A DNA stretch of 37,935 bases from an uncultured Verrucomicrobiota bacterium (lineage in GTDB: Bacteria > Verrucomicrobiota > Verrucomicrobiia > Opitutales > Seribacteraceae): positions 102,501 through 140,435 of the forward strand of contig CACMBV010000003.1 in the NCBI GenBank assembly GCA_902612125.1, read 5' to 3'. Shown here piece by piece: positions 7,556 to 16,139 of this stretch. Positions within the stretch are counted from its first letter, which is position 1. Every line of letters starts with the position of its first letter. The notes under the pieces were generated by a model, which saw only the letters and a program-made list of their open reading frames with translations, searched no databases and was not told the origin of the DNA. The translations under genes were made by a program, and so were the position numbers.

Positions 7556-10345
7556 ATGAACCAAGCTAAGAAGCTTAAAGATACTTTAAATTTGCCGCAA
7601 ACAGAGTTTCCCATGCGAGCAAATGCTGTGGAGAATGAACCACAGAGACTGAAGCATTGGGAAGATGCTCATTTATACAAGAAAATGCTTGAACAAAATA
7701 CAGGAGCACCGTCTTTCGTCTTGCATGATGGTCCTCCGTTCACAAATGGGGATGTGCACGTTGGCACCGCCTTAAATAAAATTCTCAAAGATACAATTAT
7801 CCGTTTTAAAAATGCTCAGGGGTATCATACCCCATACATTCCAGGGTGGGATTGCCATGGACTGCCCATTGAATTTAAAGTTACCAAAAAGCTAAGAGAT
7901 GAAAAAAAAGGGTATGATCTTGTAAGTCTTCGAAAGTCATGTGCTGAATTTTCAAAAAACTTTATCGAAACCCAGCGTTCACAATTTAAGCGCTTAGGTG
8001 TCTTAGCTGATTGGGAGAAGGAATATTGTACAATGAGCCCAGTATATGAAGGTGAAATCCTAAGGACATTTGCGGATTTTGTCGAAAAGGGACTTATCTA
8101 TAGAAGTAAAAAACCTATTTACTGGTCGATCCCGTGTTCGACGGCGTTAGCCGAGGCAGAAATTGAATACAAAGATCATGAGAGCCCTTCTATTTTTGTG
8201 CCTTTCCGAATGACGGATCAACAGAATACTTTCATCGTTATTTGGACAACCACGCCATGGACATTACCGGCGAACTTAGCGGTGGCAATTCATCCAAATG
8301 AGAAATATGCCAAAATTAGGGTTGCAGATGCCTTTTATTGGGTTGGAGAACCTCTAGTGAGTAAGTTAGCCAAGGTTTGTAAATTTGAACAATTTGAAAT
8401 CGTATCGATATGCAATGGCCGAGATCTTGCTGGTCAAAATTGTAATCATCCCTTCATTGAACGTTCCAGTCCAATATTAGAGGCTGAGTATGTTACGATG
8501 GATTCCGGTACCGGGTGTGTCCATATCGCTCCCGGTCATGGATTGGATGATTACCAAACTGGAATTGAACACGGCCTAGATATTTATTGCCCGTTGGATG
8601 ATAATGGTTGCTATGTTAAGGATGAAGAAATACCTGAAGAACTAGCCGGCATTTCGGTCTTGGAAAAATCTAATGGAAACCTCGCAAATAAAAAGGTTTT
8701 AGAAATTCTGAGGAGGAAAAACCATCTGCTTGCACAGGAAAAACATCACCACCAGTATCCACATTGTTGGAGAAGTAAAACTCCAGTGGTTTTTCGAGCG
8801 ATGGACCAGTGGTTTGTTTCTTTGGATAAAGATGACCTACGAAAAAACTGCATAGATAAACTGCAGGACATCAGTTTTACCCCAGATTGGGGGGCAAATA
8901 GAATTAAAGGTTTCTTAGAATCCAGACCTGACTGGTGTATTTCAAGGCAACGGTCTTGGGGAGTCCCGATTCCAGTCTTTTTCGACGAGGACGGAAACCC
9001 CTTGCTGGATGCTAAACTTATTCGTTTTTTGGCCTCGAAAGTTGAGAAGCACGGTTCTGGTTTATGGTTTTCTTCGGATGAAAAATCCTTACTTGAGGGA
9101 TATGAGTTGAATAATTTCTGGAAAAATAAGAATTTAACCATGGGAACGGACACTTTGGATGTATGGATAGATTCCGGGTGCAGTCACCGTTCGGTTCTTC
9201 GTGTGGAAAATATTCTTGATTGGCCAGCAGACTTATATCTAGAGGGGAGTGATCAGCACAGGGGATGGTTTCAAAGCTCACTTTGGACAAGCATGGTATC
9301 CTATGGTTCTGCACCATATAAACATATTTTAACGCATGGATTTGTTGTCGATGGAGATGGAAGAAAGATTTCGAAAAGTGACGGGAAGCCCCAAACCGCT
9401 GACTCCTATGTTACCAAATACGGAGCGGATGTACTAAGACTATGGGCGTGCTCTGAGGATTTTAGAAGAGATATTCCGCTTTCGGACGAAATTCTAGATC
9501 AAGTTGTTCGCTCGTATCGCACTTTGCGAAATACAATTCGATTTCAACTTGGAAATTTAGCTGATTTCGACGAGCCGGATCATTGTTTGCCATTGGATGA
9601 ATTAGATATGATTGACAAATGGGCCTTAGCCCAGACCGCCGAACTAGTGGTGGAATTAACCAATGCGATGGATTCTTATGAACTGCATCGGGCAGTTCAA
9701 TTGATAAACCGGTTTTGCTCAGGAGTATTATCTTCCACTTACCACGATATAATTAAAGACAGGCTTTACACGCTACATCGAGAAGATTCCAAAAGGAGGT
9801 CAACTCAAACTGCCATTTTAAGGATCTTTGAAACTTTTGTCTCCCTTATTGGTCCAATTGTTCCATTTACCGCTGACGAGGCTTGGTCTTATCATAAAAC
9901 TAATCAAAAACTAAGTGATGTCTTTCTTGTCCTCCAAAAATGGCCAGAATCCATTCACTCATGGAAGGAAGGTTTAGATGTGGAAGATGCTCAAAAATTA
10001 TTGAATCTCAAAGAGTCCAAGATTAATGAAGTTTTGGAATCTTTACGTTCTTCGAAAGTAATAGGGCAATCATTGGAGGCTGAATTAGTTATAGTTTGTT
10101 CCAAAGAAGACCCTTTGTTTGAAACTTTGAAAAGACGCAAAGATGATCTTGCTGAATTATTCATCGTTTCTTCAGTTATTTTGAATTTAGACGAAGGAGT
10201 TTCCGAATTGTCAATTTTTGCTCATCATGCCCCAGGTGTTCGTTGTCCAAGGAGTTGGAGATGGGTTTCTGAGCTCGTAGAAGTTGAAAATTGGGGTCCG
10301 GTTTCCCCAAGATGTGCCAATGTGCTAAGACAAATTGATCATTAA
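7556..10345 (+). CDS. ileS: isoleucyl-tRNA synthetase
   Basis: A 929-aa class Ia aminoacyl-tRNA synthetase that charges tRNA-Ile. Domains in order: catalytic Rossmann fold with the HIGH-type motif HDGPPFTNGDVHVG (57-70) and PGWDCHGLPIE; the CP1 editing domain with IWTTTPWTLPANLAVAI and GTGCVHIAPGHGLDDY; return to the catalytic core with SGCSHRSVL, GSDQHRGWFQSS and the KMSKS-type motif KISKSDGKP (about 602-610); an anticodon-binding helical domain; and a C-terminal zinc-ribbon-like end. That end reads CPRSWRW and VSPRCANVL, so two of four expected zinc cysteines appear as Ser. The ATG lies after a T-rich leader without a Shine-Dalgarno. The DksA-like gene starts 13 bp downstream. Confidence 0.97.
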   Translation: MNQAKKLKDTLNLPQTEFPMRANAVENEPQRLKHWEDAHLYKKMLEQNTGAPSFVLHDGPPFTNGDVHVGTALNKILKDTIIRFKNAQGYHTPYIPGWDCHGLPIEFKVTKKLRDEKKGYDLVSLRKSCAEFSKNFIETQRSQFKRLGVLADWEKEYCTMSPVYEGEILRTFADFVEKGLIYRSKKPIYWSIPCSTALAEAEIEYKDHESPSIFVPFRMTDQQNTFIVIWTTTPWTLPANLAVAIHPNEKYAKIRVADAFYWVGEPLVSKLAKVCKFEQFEIVSICNGRDLAGQNCNHPFIERSSPILEAEYVTMDSGTGCVHIAPGHGLDDYQTGIEHGLDIYCPLDDNGCYVKDEEIPEELAGISVLEKSNGNLANKKVLEILRRKNHLLAQEKHHHQYPHCWRSKTPVVFRAMDQWFVSLDKDDLRKNCIDKLQDISFTPDWGANRIKGFLESRPDWCISRQRSWGVPIPVFFDEDGNPLLDAKLIRFLASKVEKHGSGLWFSSDEKSLLEGYELNNFWKNKNLTMGTDTLDVWIDSGCSHRSVLRVENILDWPADLYLEGSDQHRGWFQSSLWTSMVSYGSAPYKHILTHGFVVDGDGRKISKSDGKPQTADSYVTKYGADVLRLWACSEDFRRDIPLSDEILDQVVRSYRTLRNTIRFQLGNLADFDEPDHCLPLDELDMIDKWALAQTAELVVELTNAMDSYELHRAVQLINRFCSGVLSSTYHDIIKDRLYTLHREDSKRRSTQTAILRIFETFVSLIGPIVPFTADEAWSYHKTNQKLSDVFLVLQKWPESIHSWKEGLDVEDAQKLLNLKESKINEVLESLRSSKVIGQSLEAELVIVCSKEDPLFETLKRRKDDLAELFIVSSVILNLDEGVSELSIFAHHAPGVRCPRSWRWVSELVEVENWGPVSPRCANVLRQIDH

Positions 10346-10358
10346 CTTTAAAATAATC

Positions 10359-11285
10359 ATGACAAAAAAAAGAAACACCGCTCCCAAAAACCAATCAAAA
10401 TCAAAAGATTCGGCCGAGAAAAAAGTAAAGCCACCTGCTGTTCGAAAGAAAAAAACCGAAACAGCCAGTAAAACTTCAGCCAGTAGCCGGTCACCTAAAG
10501 CTACAGTCACCAATAAAATGTCCAAGTCAAAAGTTCAAAAAGAAGTAGAGGTAGACAGCAAGGTGAGGGAAATTATTTCCAAGAGTGCACAAAAAATCAG
10601 TGGAGATGATAAGGAAAAAACTGAGAGTAAAGCTTTCACTTTAGATGATGTTCGCAATATCCTTTCTTCGAAAAACAAAGATTCCAAGAAAGAATCCAAT
10701 AAAATAAAAAAGTCAGAAAAAGTTAAGAAACTTACGCGCAAGAGCTCCTCTTCTAAGGTAAAGAAATTGGCAACCGCATCTATTGATGACATTCTTGGAT
10801 TTGGAAGTGGCGTTTCTGCTACGCCTGTTAAACCTATGCGTAATCCAAATAAAGTGCCCAAAGAGTGGCAGGCTTACTACGATGATCTGATGGGATTACG
10901 GGCAGCACTTAAAGGGGCCCTTGGCGAGAGATCGAGTGAGACGATTGGAGCATCCGCCAGAGAGTCTTCCGGGGAATTATCGATTAATTCAAGCGATGCT
11001 GGAACTGAGACTTTTGACCGAGATGTTGCCCTCTCCATGGTTGCCAACGAGCAGGAAGCCCTGAACGAAATTGAAGATGCAATTGACCGGATCTTTGACG
11101 GATCCTTTGGCATCTGCCAGGAGACCAATAAGCCAATCAAAAAAAATCGTTTAAAGGCCGTTCCGTTCACTCGTTTTTCAGTGGAAGGCCAGGATCTCTT
11201 TGAACAAAGAAAAATTAAGGAGGGTGGTAGCAGTGTGGGGACTTTTGCCACCATAGCAGACTCAACTTTGGGAGTTGATGATTAA
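10359..11285 (+). CDS. DksA/TraR-like protein with long Lys/Ser-rich N-terminal extension
   Basis: A 308-aa protein in two parts. Residues 1 to about 150 are extremely rich in Lys, Ser and Thr and look disordered and basic, perhaps nucleic-acid binding. From about 165 it resembles DksA/TraR: a helical segment (DDLMGLRAALKGAL), FDRDVALSMVANEQEALNEIEDAI and the zinc-finger-like end FDGSFGICQETNKPI...RLKAVPFTRFSVEGQ. DksA proteins bind the RNA polymerase secondary channel; TraR/DksA zinc fingers normally have four Cys, but only one is left here. The role is inferred from the fold only. I start at ATG 10359, not the TTG at 10335 that overlaps ileS. lspA follows after 22 bp, giving an ileS-dksA-like-lspA unit. 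Confidence 0.82.
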   Translation: MTKKRNTAPKNQSKSKDSAEKKVKPPAVRKKKTETASKTSASSRSPKATVTNKMSKSKVQKEVEVDSKVREIISKSAQKISGDDKEKTESKAFTLDDVRNILSSKNKDSKKESNKIKKSEKVKKLTRKSSSSKVKKLATASIDDILGFGSGVSATPVKPMRNPNKVPKEWQAYYDDLMGLRAALKGALGERSSETIGASARESSGELSINSSDAGTETFDRDVALSMVANEQEALNEIEDAIDRIFDGSFGICQETNKPIKKNRLKAVPFTRFSVEGQDLFEQRKIKEGGSSVGTFATIADSTLGVDD

Positions 11286-11307
11286 TCTCTTATTTTGCTA
11301 ACATGTA

Positions 11308-11838
11308 ATGATAAGATATAAAAAGTTTTGGCTTGTTTGGAGCTTGATTTACTTTTTGGATTTTCTGTCGAAATCATGGGTGGTTGAAAATGCCCAAAAA
11401 TTAAGATATGACCCAATTGTCTTCATAGATGGCATATCAGGAAGGGAAGCTTTTTTTGAAATTACATATGTCACGAACCCAGGGGCAGCATGGAGCATGC
11501 TGTCAGATTATCCCGAATTTCTGACTGCTTTGGCAGTTTTCGCTCTTCTTGCGATTTTTATTTTCAGGAAACAGTTAGAATTAAGCGAAATACCTCAACA
11601 GCTAATTTTCGGATCGATTTCTGGTGGAATTGCTGGCAACCTAACGGATCGTATTTTTAGGGAACCCGCCGCCGTGGTTGACTTTATTGACCTTTACTTC
11701 CCTGTTTTTTCTTATGATTATCCAGTTTTCAATGTTGCGGATTCAGGAATTTTCTTGGGAGCTGTTTCCTACTTTATTTGGTCTGTTTTTGAAGCTAGGA
11801 AGGAAAAGTTAAATAAAGAGCTTGAACCTTCTCCTTGA
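11308..11838 (+). CDS. lspA: lipoprotein signal peptidase (signal peptidase II)
   Basis: A 176-aa integral membrane aspartyl protease that cleaves signal peptides from prolipoproteins. Four hydrophobic segments are visible. Family motifs are present: DFLSKSWV in the first helix, VTNPGAAWSM, GGIAGNLTDRI with VVDFIDLYFP carrying the first catalytic Asp, and YPVFNVADSGIFLG carrying the second. Length is within the usual 160-180 range. Its place after ileS is a very common arrangement (ileS-lspA), here with a DksA-like gene in between, as seen in other bacteria. The last codons lie inside a hairpin that may act as terminator. At least one probable lipoprotein substrate is encoded at the right edge of the window. 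Confidence 0.95.
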   Translation: MIRYKKFWLVWSLIYFLDFLSKSWVVENAQKLRYDPIVFIDGISGREAFFEITYVTNPGAAWSMLSDYPEFLTALAVFALLAIFIFRKQLELSEIPQQLIFGSISGGIAGNLTDRIFREPAAVVDFIDLYFPVFSYDYPVFNVADSGIFLGAVSYFIWSVFEARKEKLNKELEPSP

Positions 11839-11849
11839 AGGGGAAGTTC
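11824..11849. terminator. hairpin between convergent lspA and yicC
   Basis: CTTCTCC (11828-11834) pairs with GGGGAAG (11840-11846) around a 5-nt loop, with one G:U pair. The stem extends by GAA/TTC (11824-11826 with 11847-11849) past a single bulged C. It spans the lspA stop codon and could serve both strands. Neither side has a strong T tract; the minus-strand exit (AAGCTCTTTATTT) is the better one. Confidence 0.4.
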
Positions 11850-11864
11850 ACCGCTTAATTCTGC

Positions 11865-12740
11865 TTATTCGACATTTAATGCCTGTTCTCTAAGCTTTTC
11901 CATCTCCGTGCGGGCATCTAATGCAAATTGTATGCAATCAATACCGGTGCATTTCGAACATATCGTATTAAGCTCTCTACCAATCTCCTGTAAAATAAAC
12001 TCAATTTTTCTACCTACGCTTTCAGCTTGATCAAATGTGGTATGCAGCTGTGTGATGTGACTATTTAGACGGGTAATCTCCTCAGAAATATCGGATTTTT
12101 CAGCCAAAATTACAATTTCTTTCAACACTCTTTGGTCATCCAAATCAATTTGCAGACCCGCATGACGCAGTCTTTGGTATAATTTTTCTTTACATTCCTG
12201 AACCATGTGAAGGCTTGCGGATTCGATTTTTCTCACTAATTTAGCGATCGTAGTGACCCTCGTGCTCATATCCTTTTTGAGAAATGCACCTTCATCATTC
12301 TTCATTTCTAGCAGTTTTTCCAAAGCTTCGGAAAGAAGATGATTTAGAGTTTTATACACTTCAGTAATTGAAACCACTTCAGTGTCTTTGGAGCTTCGAA
12401 GTTTAAGGAGTTCCAAAAGTATTTCCCCATTAATCTCGGTAGAGCTTCCATATCCTTGAAGTAAGCTGGTAAGGTCAGCAAAATCAGAATCAAGCTGGTC
12501 TTTATCGAAAAGAGAAGATTTTTCTACTTTCTGACATTCGAATGACGCTGAAATTCTTATTCTTCCTCGGTGAATTTTAGATTTAACTATTCGGGAAGCA
12601 TCGATTTCAAAAGCTTGCCACTCTTTCGGGCCGGACATGAGGATTTCCAGATTTCTCTTATTAACCGAAGCAAGCTCTATGCTTACTGTAGCGTTTTGGA
12701 ATGGCCTTTGGGCTCGACCAAATCCAGTCATGCTTCTCAT
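11865..12740 (-). CDS. yicC: YicC-family endoribonuclease
   Basis: A 291-aa cytoplasmic protein of the YicC family, members of which have been shown to be endoribonucleases. The N-terminus [11 protein letters not shown] is the family hallmark, followed by [15 protein letters not shown]. The C-terminal DUF1732 region is clear: [17 protein letters not shown], then [24 protein letters not shown] and a final [13 protein letters not shown]. Length matches the family (about 290). The start codon overlaps the trpB stop by 4 bp (ATGA), so translation is probably coupled to trpB. In many bacteria yicC is next to gmk and rpoZ; neither is in this window, so the trpB link is a local feature. It is convergent with lspA. 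Confidence 0.94.
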   Translation of the reverse strand: MRSMTGFGRAQRPFQNATVSIELASVNKRNLEILMSGPKEWQAFEIDASRIVKSKIHRGRIRISASFECQKVEKSSLFDKDQLDSDFADLTSLLQGYGSSTEINGEILLELLKLRSSKDTEVVSITEVYKTLNHLLSEALEKLLEMKNDEGAFLKKDMSTRVTTIAKLVRKIESASLHMVQECKEKLYQRLRHAGLQIDLDDQRVLKEIVILAEKSDISEEITRLNSHITQLHTTFDQAESVGRKIEFILQEIGRELNTICSKCTGIDCIQFALDARTEMEKLREQALNVE

Positions 12741-13993
12741 GCGAAAGTCATTTTTGGTAATCCCTCAACTCCCATGATTCTGGCGGCTTCCATGGCATCC
12801 TTATCACCCCGACCGCTTAAATTAACGCAAATGGTATGAGTGGGTGAAAGTTCCTTGGCCCTCTGCAAGGCATAGGCGAGACCATGAGAAGTCTCCAATG
12901 CTGGTAAAATTCCTTCTTCACAAGAAAGAGTTTTAAAAGCGTCCATCGCATCGTTATCACTTGCATGAGCAAAATCAATCCTTCCGAGATCTCTGTAATA
13001 AGCATGTTCGGGACCAATCGCTGCGTAATCCAAACCAGCTGAAACCGAATGTGTTTGGTTAATTTGTCCATCCCGGTTTTGTAAAATCCATGTTTTGCAC
13101 CCTTGGAGAATTCCAAGCTTACCTCCCTCAAACCTAGCCGCGTGTTCTCCTTCGGACAGGGATTTTCCCCCAGCCTCAACTCCAATTAATTTTACTCCAC
13201 TGTCGTCTAAGAATTCGTGAAAAAAACCAATTGCATTACTTCCACCTCCTACACAAGCAATCATTTCGTCAGGAAGTTTACCGGTCTTTTCCAAAAATTG
13301 CTTCTTGGTTTCCTGTCCGATTACTTTGTGAAAGTCACGAACCATGCTAGGGTATGGATGCGAACCCAATGCTGAGCCCAAAATATAATGGGTGTTGCGA
13401 ACATTGGTAACCCAATCTCTCATCGCTTCATTGATGGCTTCCTTAAGTGTTTTGCTCCCTGCTTCAACACCTTGTACTTCGGCACCGCTTAATCTCATCT
13501 TAAATACATTGAGCGCCTGTCTTCGCATATCTTCAGCACCCATGTAGATCTTGCACTTAAACCCAAAACGAGCACAAACTGAAGCTGTTGCAATTCCATG
13601 TTGGCCTGCACCCGTTTCTGCAATAATTCTCGCTTTACCCATTCTTTTGGCAAGGAGGGCTTGACCGAGTGCATTATTAATTTTGTGTGCTCCGGTATGC
13701 AACAGGTCTTCCCTCTTAAGGTAAATTCTGGCCCCTCCAATTTTTTTAGTTAATCTTTCAGCGAAATACAGTTCAGTTGGTCTGCCTGCAAATTCTCTCA
13801 GCATATCATGGAGTTCACTCTTAAAGGAAGGGTCGAGATTGGCTTCCTTGTATGCCTCTTCAAGCTCTTTAAGCGGATAATATAAAGTCTCAGGGACAAA
13901 TGATCCGCCGTAAGGGCCAAACCTACCATGTTGATCTGGCAGAGAATCTTTTTCGGTCAAAGTTTTAAAAGGAACAGCAGTCGAAGAAATCAT
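12737..13993 (-). CDS. trpB: tryptophan synthase beta chain
   Basis: A 418-aa PLP enzyme that condenses indole with serine to form tryptophan. It is of the TrpB1 type, with [17 protein letters not shown] near the N-terminus. PLP Lys104 lies in [19 protein letters not shown], the gating and catalytic region [15 protein letters not shown] follows, and the phosphate-binding loop is [13 protein letters not shown]. Other conserved stretches are [18 protein letters not shown] and NLSGRGDKD. Length is normal. The alpha subunit gene trpA and other trp genes are not in the window; trpB is instead coupled to yicC by a 4-bp overlap. It is divergent from kdsB across about 70 bp. The start ATG has no clear Shine-Dalgarno. 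Confidence 0.97.
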   Translation of the reverse strand: MISSTAVPFKTLTEKDSLPDQHGRFGPYGGSFVPETLYYPLKELEEAYKEANLDPSFKSELHDMLREFAGRPTELYFAERLTKKIGGARIYLKREDLLHTGAHKINNALGQALLAKRMGKARIIAETGAGQHGIATASVCARFGFKCKIYMGAEDMRRQALNVFKMRLSGAEVQGVEAGSKTLKEAINEAMRDWVTNVRNTHYILGSALGSHPYPSMVRDFHKVIGQETKKQFLEKTGKLPDEMIACVGGGSNAIGFFHEFLDDSGVKLIGVEAGGKSLSEGEHAARFEGGKLGILQGCKTWILQNRDGQINQTHSVSAGLDYAAIGPEHAYYRDLGRIDFAHASDNDAMDAFKTLSCEEGILPALETSHGLAYALQRAKELSPTHTICVNLSGRGDKDAMEAARIMGVEGLPKMTFA

Positions 13994-14063
13994 AAATTTA
14001 ATTTATCAAAAGTTGTGCTTGCGACAACTAAAGAAAATAGGGGAGTATGATCCTTCTTTAAAA

Positions 14064-14804
14064 ATGTCTAAAGATTTACCTATCATAATCGTACCAGCAA
14101 GGCTTGCATCCCTTCGATTTCCAAGAAAATTACTGCAAGAAGTTAAGGGTACACCACTCCTCATTCATACAGCAAACAGACTTATTCAAGTGGCACCAGA
14201 ATTTGAAATTGTCTTTGCCGTAGACGGTAAAGAATTAGCATCCGTTTTGTCAGAAAATGGGTTTGAATTTATTATTACTGATCCCGAACTCCCATCGGGT
14301 ACGGATCGTGTTTTTGCAGCCAATCAAAAGATTCAGCGATCAAAAGTTATCAATGTTCAGGCTGACGAACCTTTTGTAGAACGCGACCATATAATGTCCC
14401 TCGTAGAAGCGATCAACAGACCTGGTGCGTCCATGGCAACGCTAGCAGTTCCATTCGATACCCAGGAAAATTTCTACGACCGGAATCAAGTTAAAGTGGT
14501 TCTCGATCGATCTGGATTTGCGTTATATTTTTCTCGCTCGCCTATCCCCCAATTTCGTGAGGATTCTTCATTTCAGGGATTTTTGGATGCGGGTTACCTA
14601 CCACTCAAACATCTTGGGCTCTATGGGTATACCAAAGACTTTTTAGTTAAATTTTCCCGAACACCCCTTGGAAAGTTAGAAAATATTGAGAAATTAGAGC
14701 AACTACGAGCCTTGGAGATGGGTGAAAAAATAGCAGTGTCTGTTGTGGAATCAGGAACCATAGGCATCGATGTACCAGAGGACTTAGAAAAACTGGATAT
14801 CTAG
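14064..14804 (+). CDS. kdsB: 3-deoxy-manno-octulosonate cytidylyltransferase
   Basis: A 246-aa cytoplasmic enzyme that activates Kdo with CTP to CMP-Kdo for the LPS inner core. The N-terminal nucleotide-binding motif is IIVPARLASLRFPRKLL. Then come LPSGTDRVFAA, VINVQADEPFVE with the metal-binding Asp, and KHLGLYGYTKDFLVKF with GKLENIEKLEQLRALEMG near the C-terminus, all typical of KdsB. The start at ATG 14064 gives the usual family length; a TTG at 14013 would add 17 unrelated residues. It is 18 bp upstream of the LptF/LptG-type permease, so the pair probably forms an LPS operon. Its presence supports a Gram-negative envelope with Kdo-containing LPS. Confidence 0.94.
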   Translation: MSKDLPIIIVPARLASLRFPRKLLQEVKGTPLLIHTANRLIQVAPEFEIVFAVDGKELASVLSENGFEFIITDPELPSGTDRVFAANQKIQRSKVINVQADEPFVERDHIMSLVEAINRPGASMATLAVPFDTQENFYDRNQVKVVLDRSGFALYFSRSPIPQFREDSSFQGFLDAGYLPLKHLGLYGYTKDFLVKFSRTPLGKLENIEKLEQLRALEMGEKIAVSVVESGTIGIDVPEDLEKLDI

Positions 14805-14822
14805 TTTTCTGCTCATAAGCGA

Positions 14823-15974
14823 ATGATAAGCAGGCACATTATTATAGAATTATTAAAAGCAACTTTCATAAGTGTTTCTGCTATAACGCTTCTATTACTC
14901 TATGGAAATCTTTCGAGATATAAAGAGGTTTTAATCAAGGCAATTGAACAGAACTATTCTGAATTTTTGAAACTTTGTGCTCTGCTTGTCCCTTATGCCT
15001 TCTCCATGGCAATTCCCTTTGGTTTCACGGTTGCCTTGGCCTTAGTTGTAGGAAACTGGGCCTCCAACCGTGAGATCACAGCTTTAAGTTCACTGGGCAT
15101 AGCACCAAAATCACTCTTCTGGCCCGTTTGTCTCTTCTCTGTATTACTTTCATCCCTCACCATATTTTCCACTCTTCAATGGGGACCAGATAATCGGGAT
15201 AAATTTGATAAATTGAGGGAGAAAATAATTTGGGACAATTTATCTTTTTTATTGGTCGAAGATGGAGAAATATCCCTCAACATTGATTCAAGTAAAGAAT
15301 CAAAAACAAGCCAAAGCTTTGCGGCTTTGAGCGGTGGGGAGGATAGGATGTTGATTTCAAAAATTACCTTATCAGTCAAGGAATTTACAGATGAAACATG
15401 GAAGAATGTCAGAATCGCTCTTTTTGATGAAAAGAACCGTATCCAAATGGTTTTGAATTCAGGTAAAACCATGGTAACTAAATCACTGGAGAAAGGATTT
15501 TTAATTCTCGATTTATATGATGTGGATTTGGAACCTGTAGATCACGGAAGTAATTTTTTTAAAGGTGGTTCCGATCTTTTTTTAAATATAGCCCATTGGA
15601 GGGAACCACTTATACTAGAAATCGGAGATGGGGAAAAGAAAGGCTTGAATAGAATGTCTTTTACTGAACTTTTTCAAGTGGCTAGGAAATCAGAAGATGA
15701 GTTTGAAAAAGGCAAAGCCATATCAATTCTTCATAAAAACGCAGCCCTTGGTTTTTCACCATTCTTTGTTTGTTTGCTACTGCTTCCAATAACTTCGAAA
15801 TCTGGCCGCAGAGAAGCAATATATAATTTGTTTATTGGTATTTTAATTTGCGTTTCATTTTACATGATAGGCACGATCGGATCCAATATTTTTGAAAAAT
15901 ATTCATGGAACTACATTGCATGGTGGCTACCTAATATAATTTTTTTGATTTCTTCTCTTTTTTTAATATCTTAA
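14823..15974 (+). CDS. LPS export permease, LptF/LptG (YjgP/YjgQ) family
   Basis: A 383-aa inner-membrane protein with the family layout: three N-terminal transmembrane segments (about 8-28, 50-75 and 93-113), a periplasmic beta-rich domain (about 120-290), and three C-terminal segments (about 305-383). The stretch WASNREITALSSLGIAPKS after the second segment is the conserved cytoplasmic loop that couples to the LptB ATPase. The family extracts LPS from the inner membrane as an LptF-LptG pair. Only one member is in the window, so the partner must be elsewhere, and I cannot say which of the two this is. It follows kdsB closely, in keeping with an LPS role. The stop codon is inside an 8-bp perfect inverted repeat. 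Confidence 0.9.
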   Translation: MISRHIIIELLKATFISVSAITLLLLYGNLSRYKEVLIKAIEQNYSEFLKLCALLVPYAFSMAIPFGFTVALALVVGNWASNREITALSSLGIAPKSLFWPVCLFSVLLSSLTIFSTLQWGPDNRDKFDKLREKIIWDNLSFLLVEDGEISLNIDSSKESKTSQSFAALSGGEDRMLISKITLSVKEFTDETWKNVRIALFDEKNRIQMVLNSGKTMVTKSLEKGFLILDLYDVDLEPVDHGSNFFKGGSDLFLNIAHWREPLILEIGDGEKKGLNRMSFTELFQVARKSEDEFEKGKAISILHKNAALGFSPFFVCLLLLPITSKSGRREAIYNLFIGILICVSFYMIGTIGSNIFEKYSWNYIAWWLPNIIFLISSLFLIS

Positions 15975-15994
15975 GTGCATCCTTAAGCACTTAA
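15971..15994. terminator. perfect 8-bp hairpin at the end of the LPS permease gene
   Basis: TTAAGTGC (15971-15978) and GCACTTAA (15987-15994) are exact inverted repeats around an 8-nt loop. The stem includes the stop codon of the permease gene. No T tract follows, so it may be a weak terminator or an RNA-stabilising 3' hairpin. Confidence 0.4.
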
Positions 15995-16139
15995 TAGTTA
16001 ATGCATTATGATACATATTTAAATCTGTTGTTGATTACCTTTATTAAATGCAAAATTTTTCTTTGAAAAAATCCTGTTTTGTCATGTAATATTTTAATAC
16101 AGATTGTTAAAACCCTTTTGCCCAAACAATACAGCCAAA

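Noticed and set aside
10535-10861. 108-aa open frame on the minus strand inside the DksA-like gene
   Set aside because: Antisense shadow of the Lys/Ser-rich coding sequence; its Leu/Phe/Ser-rich composition is what reversed AAG/TCN codons give.
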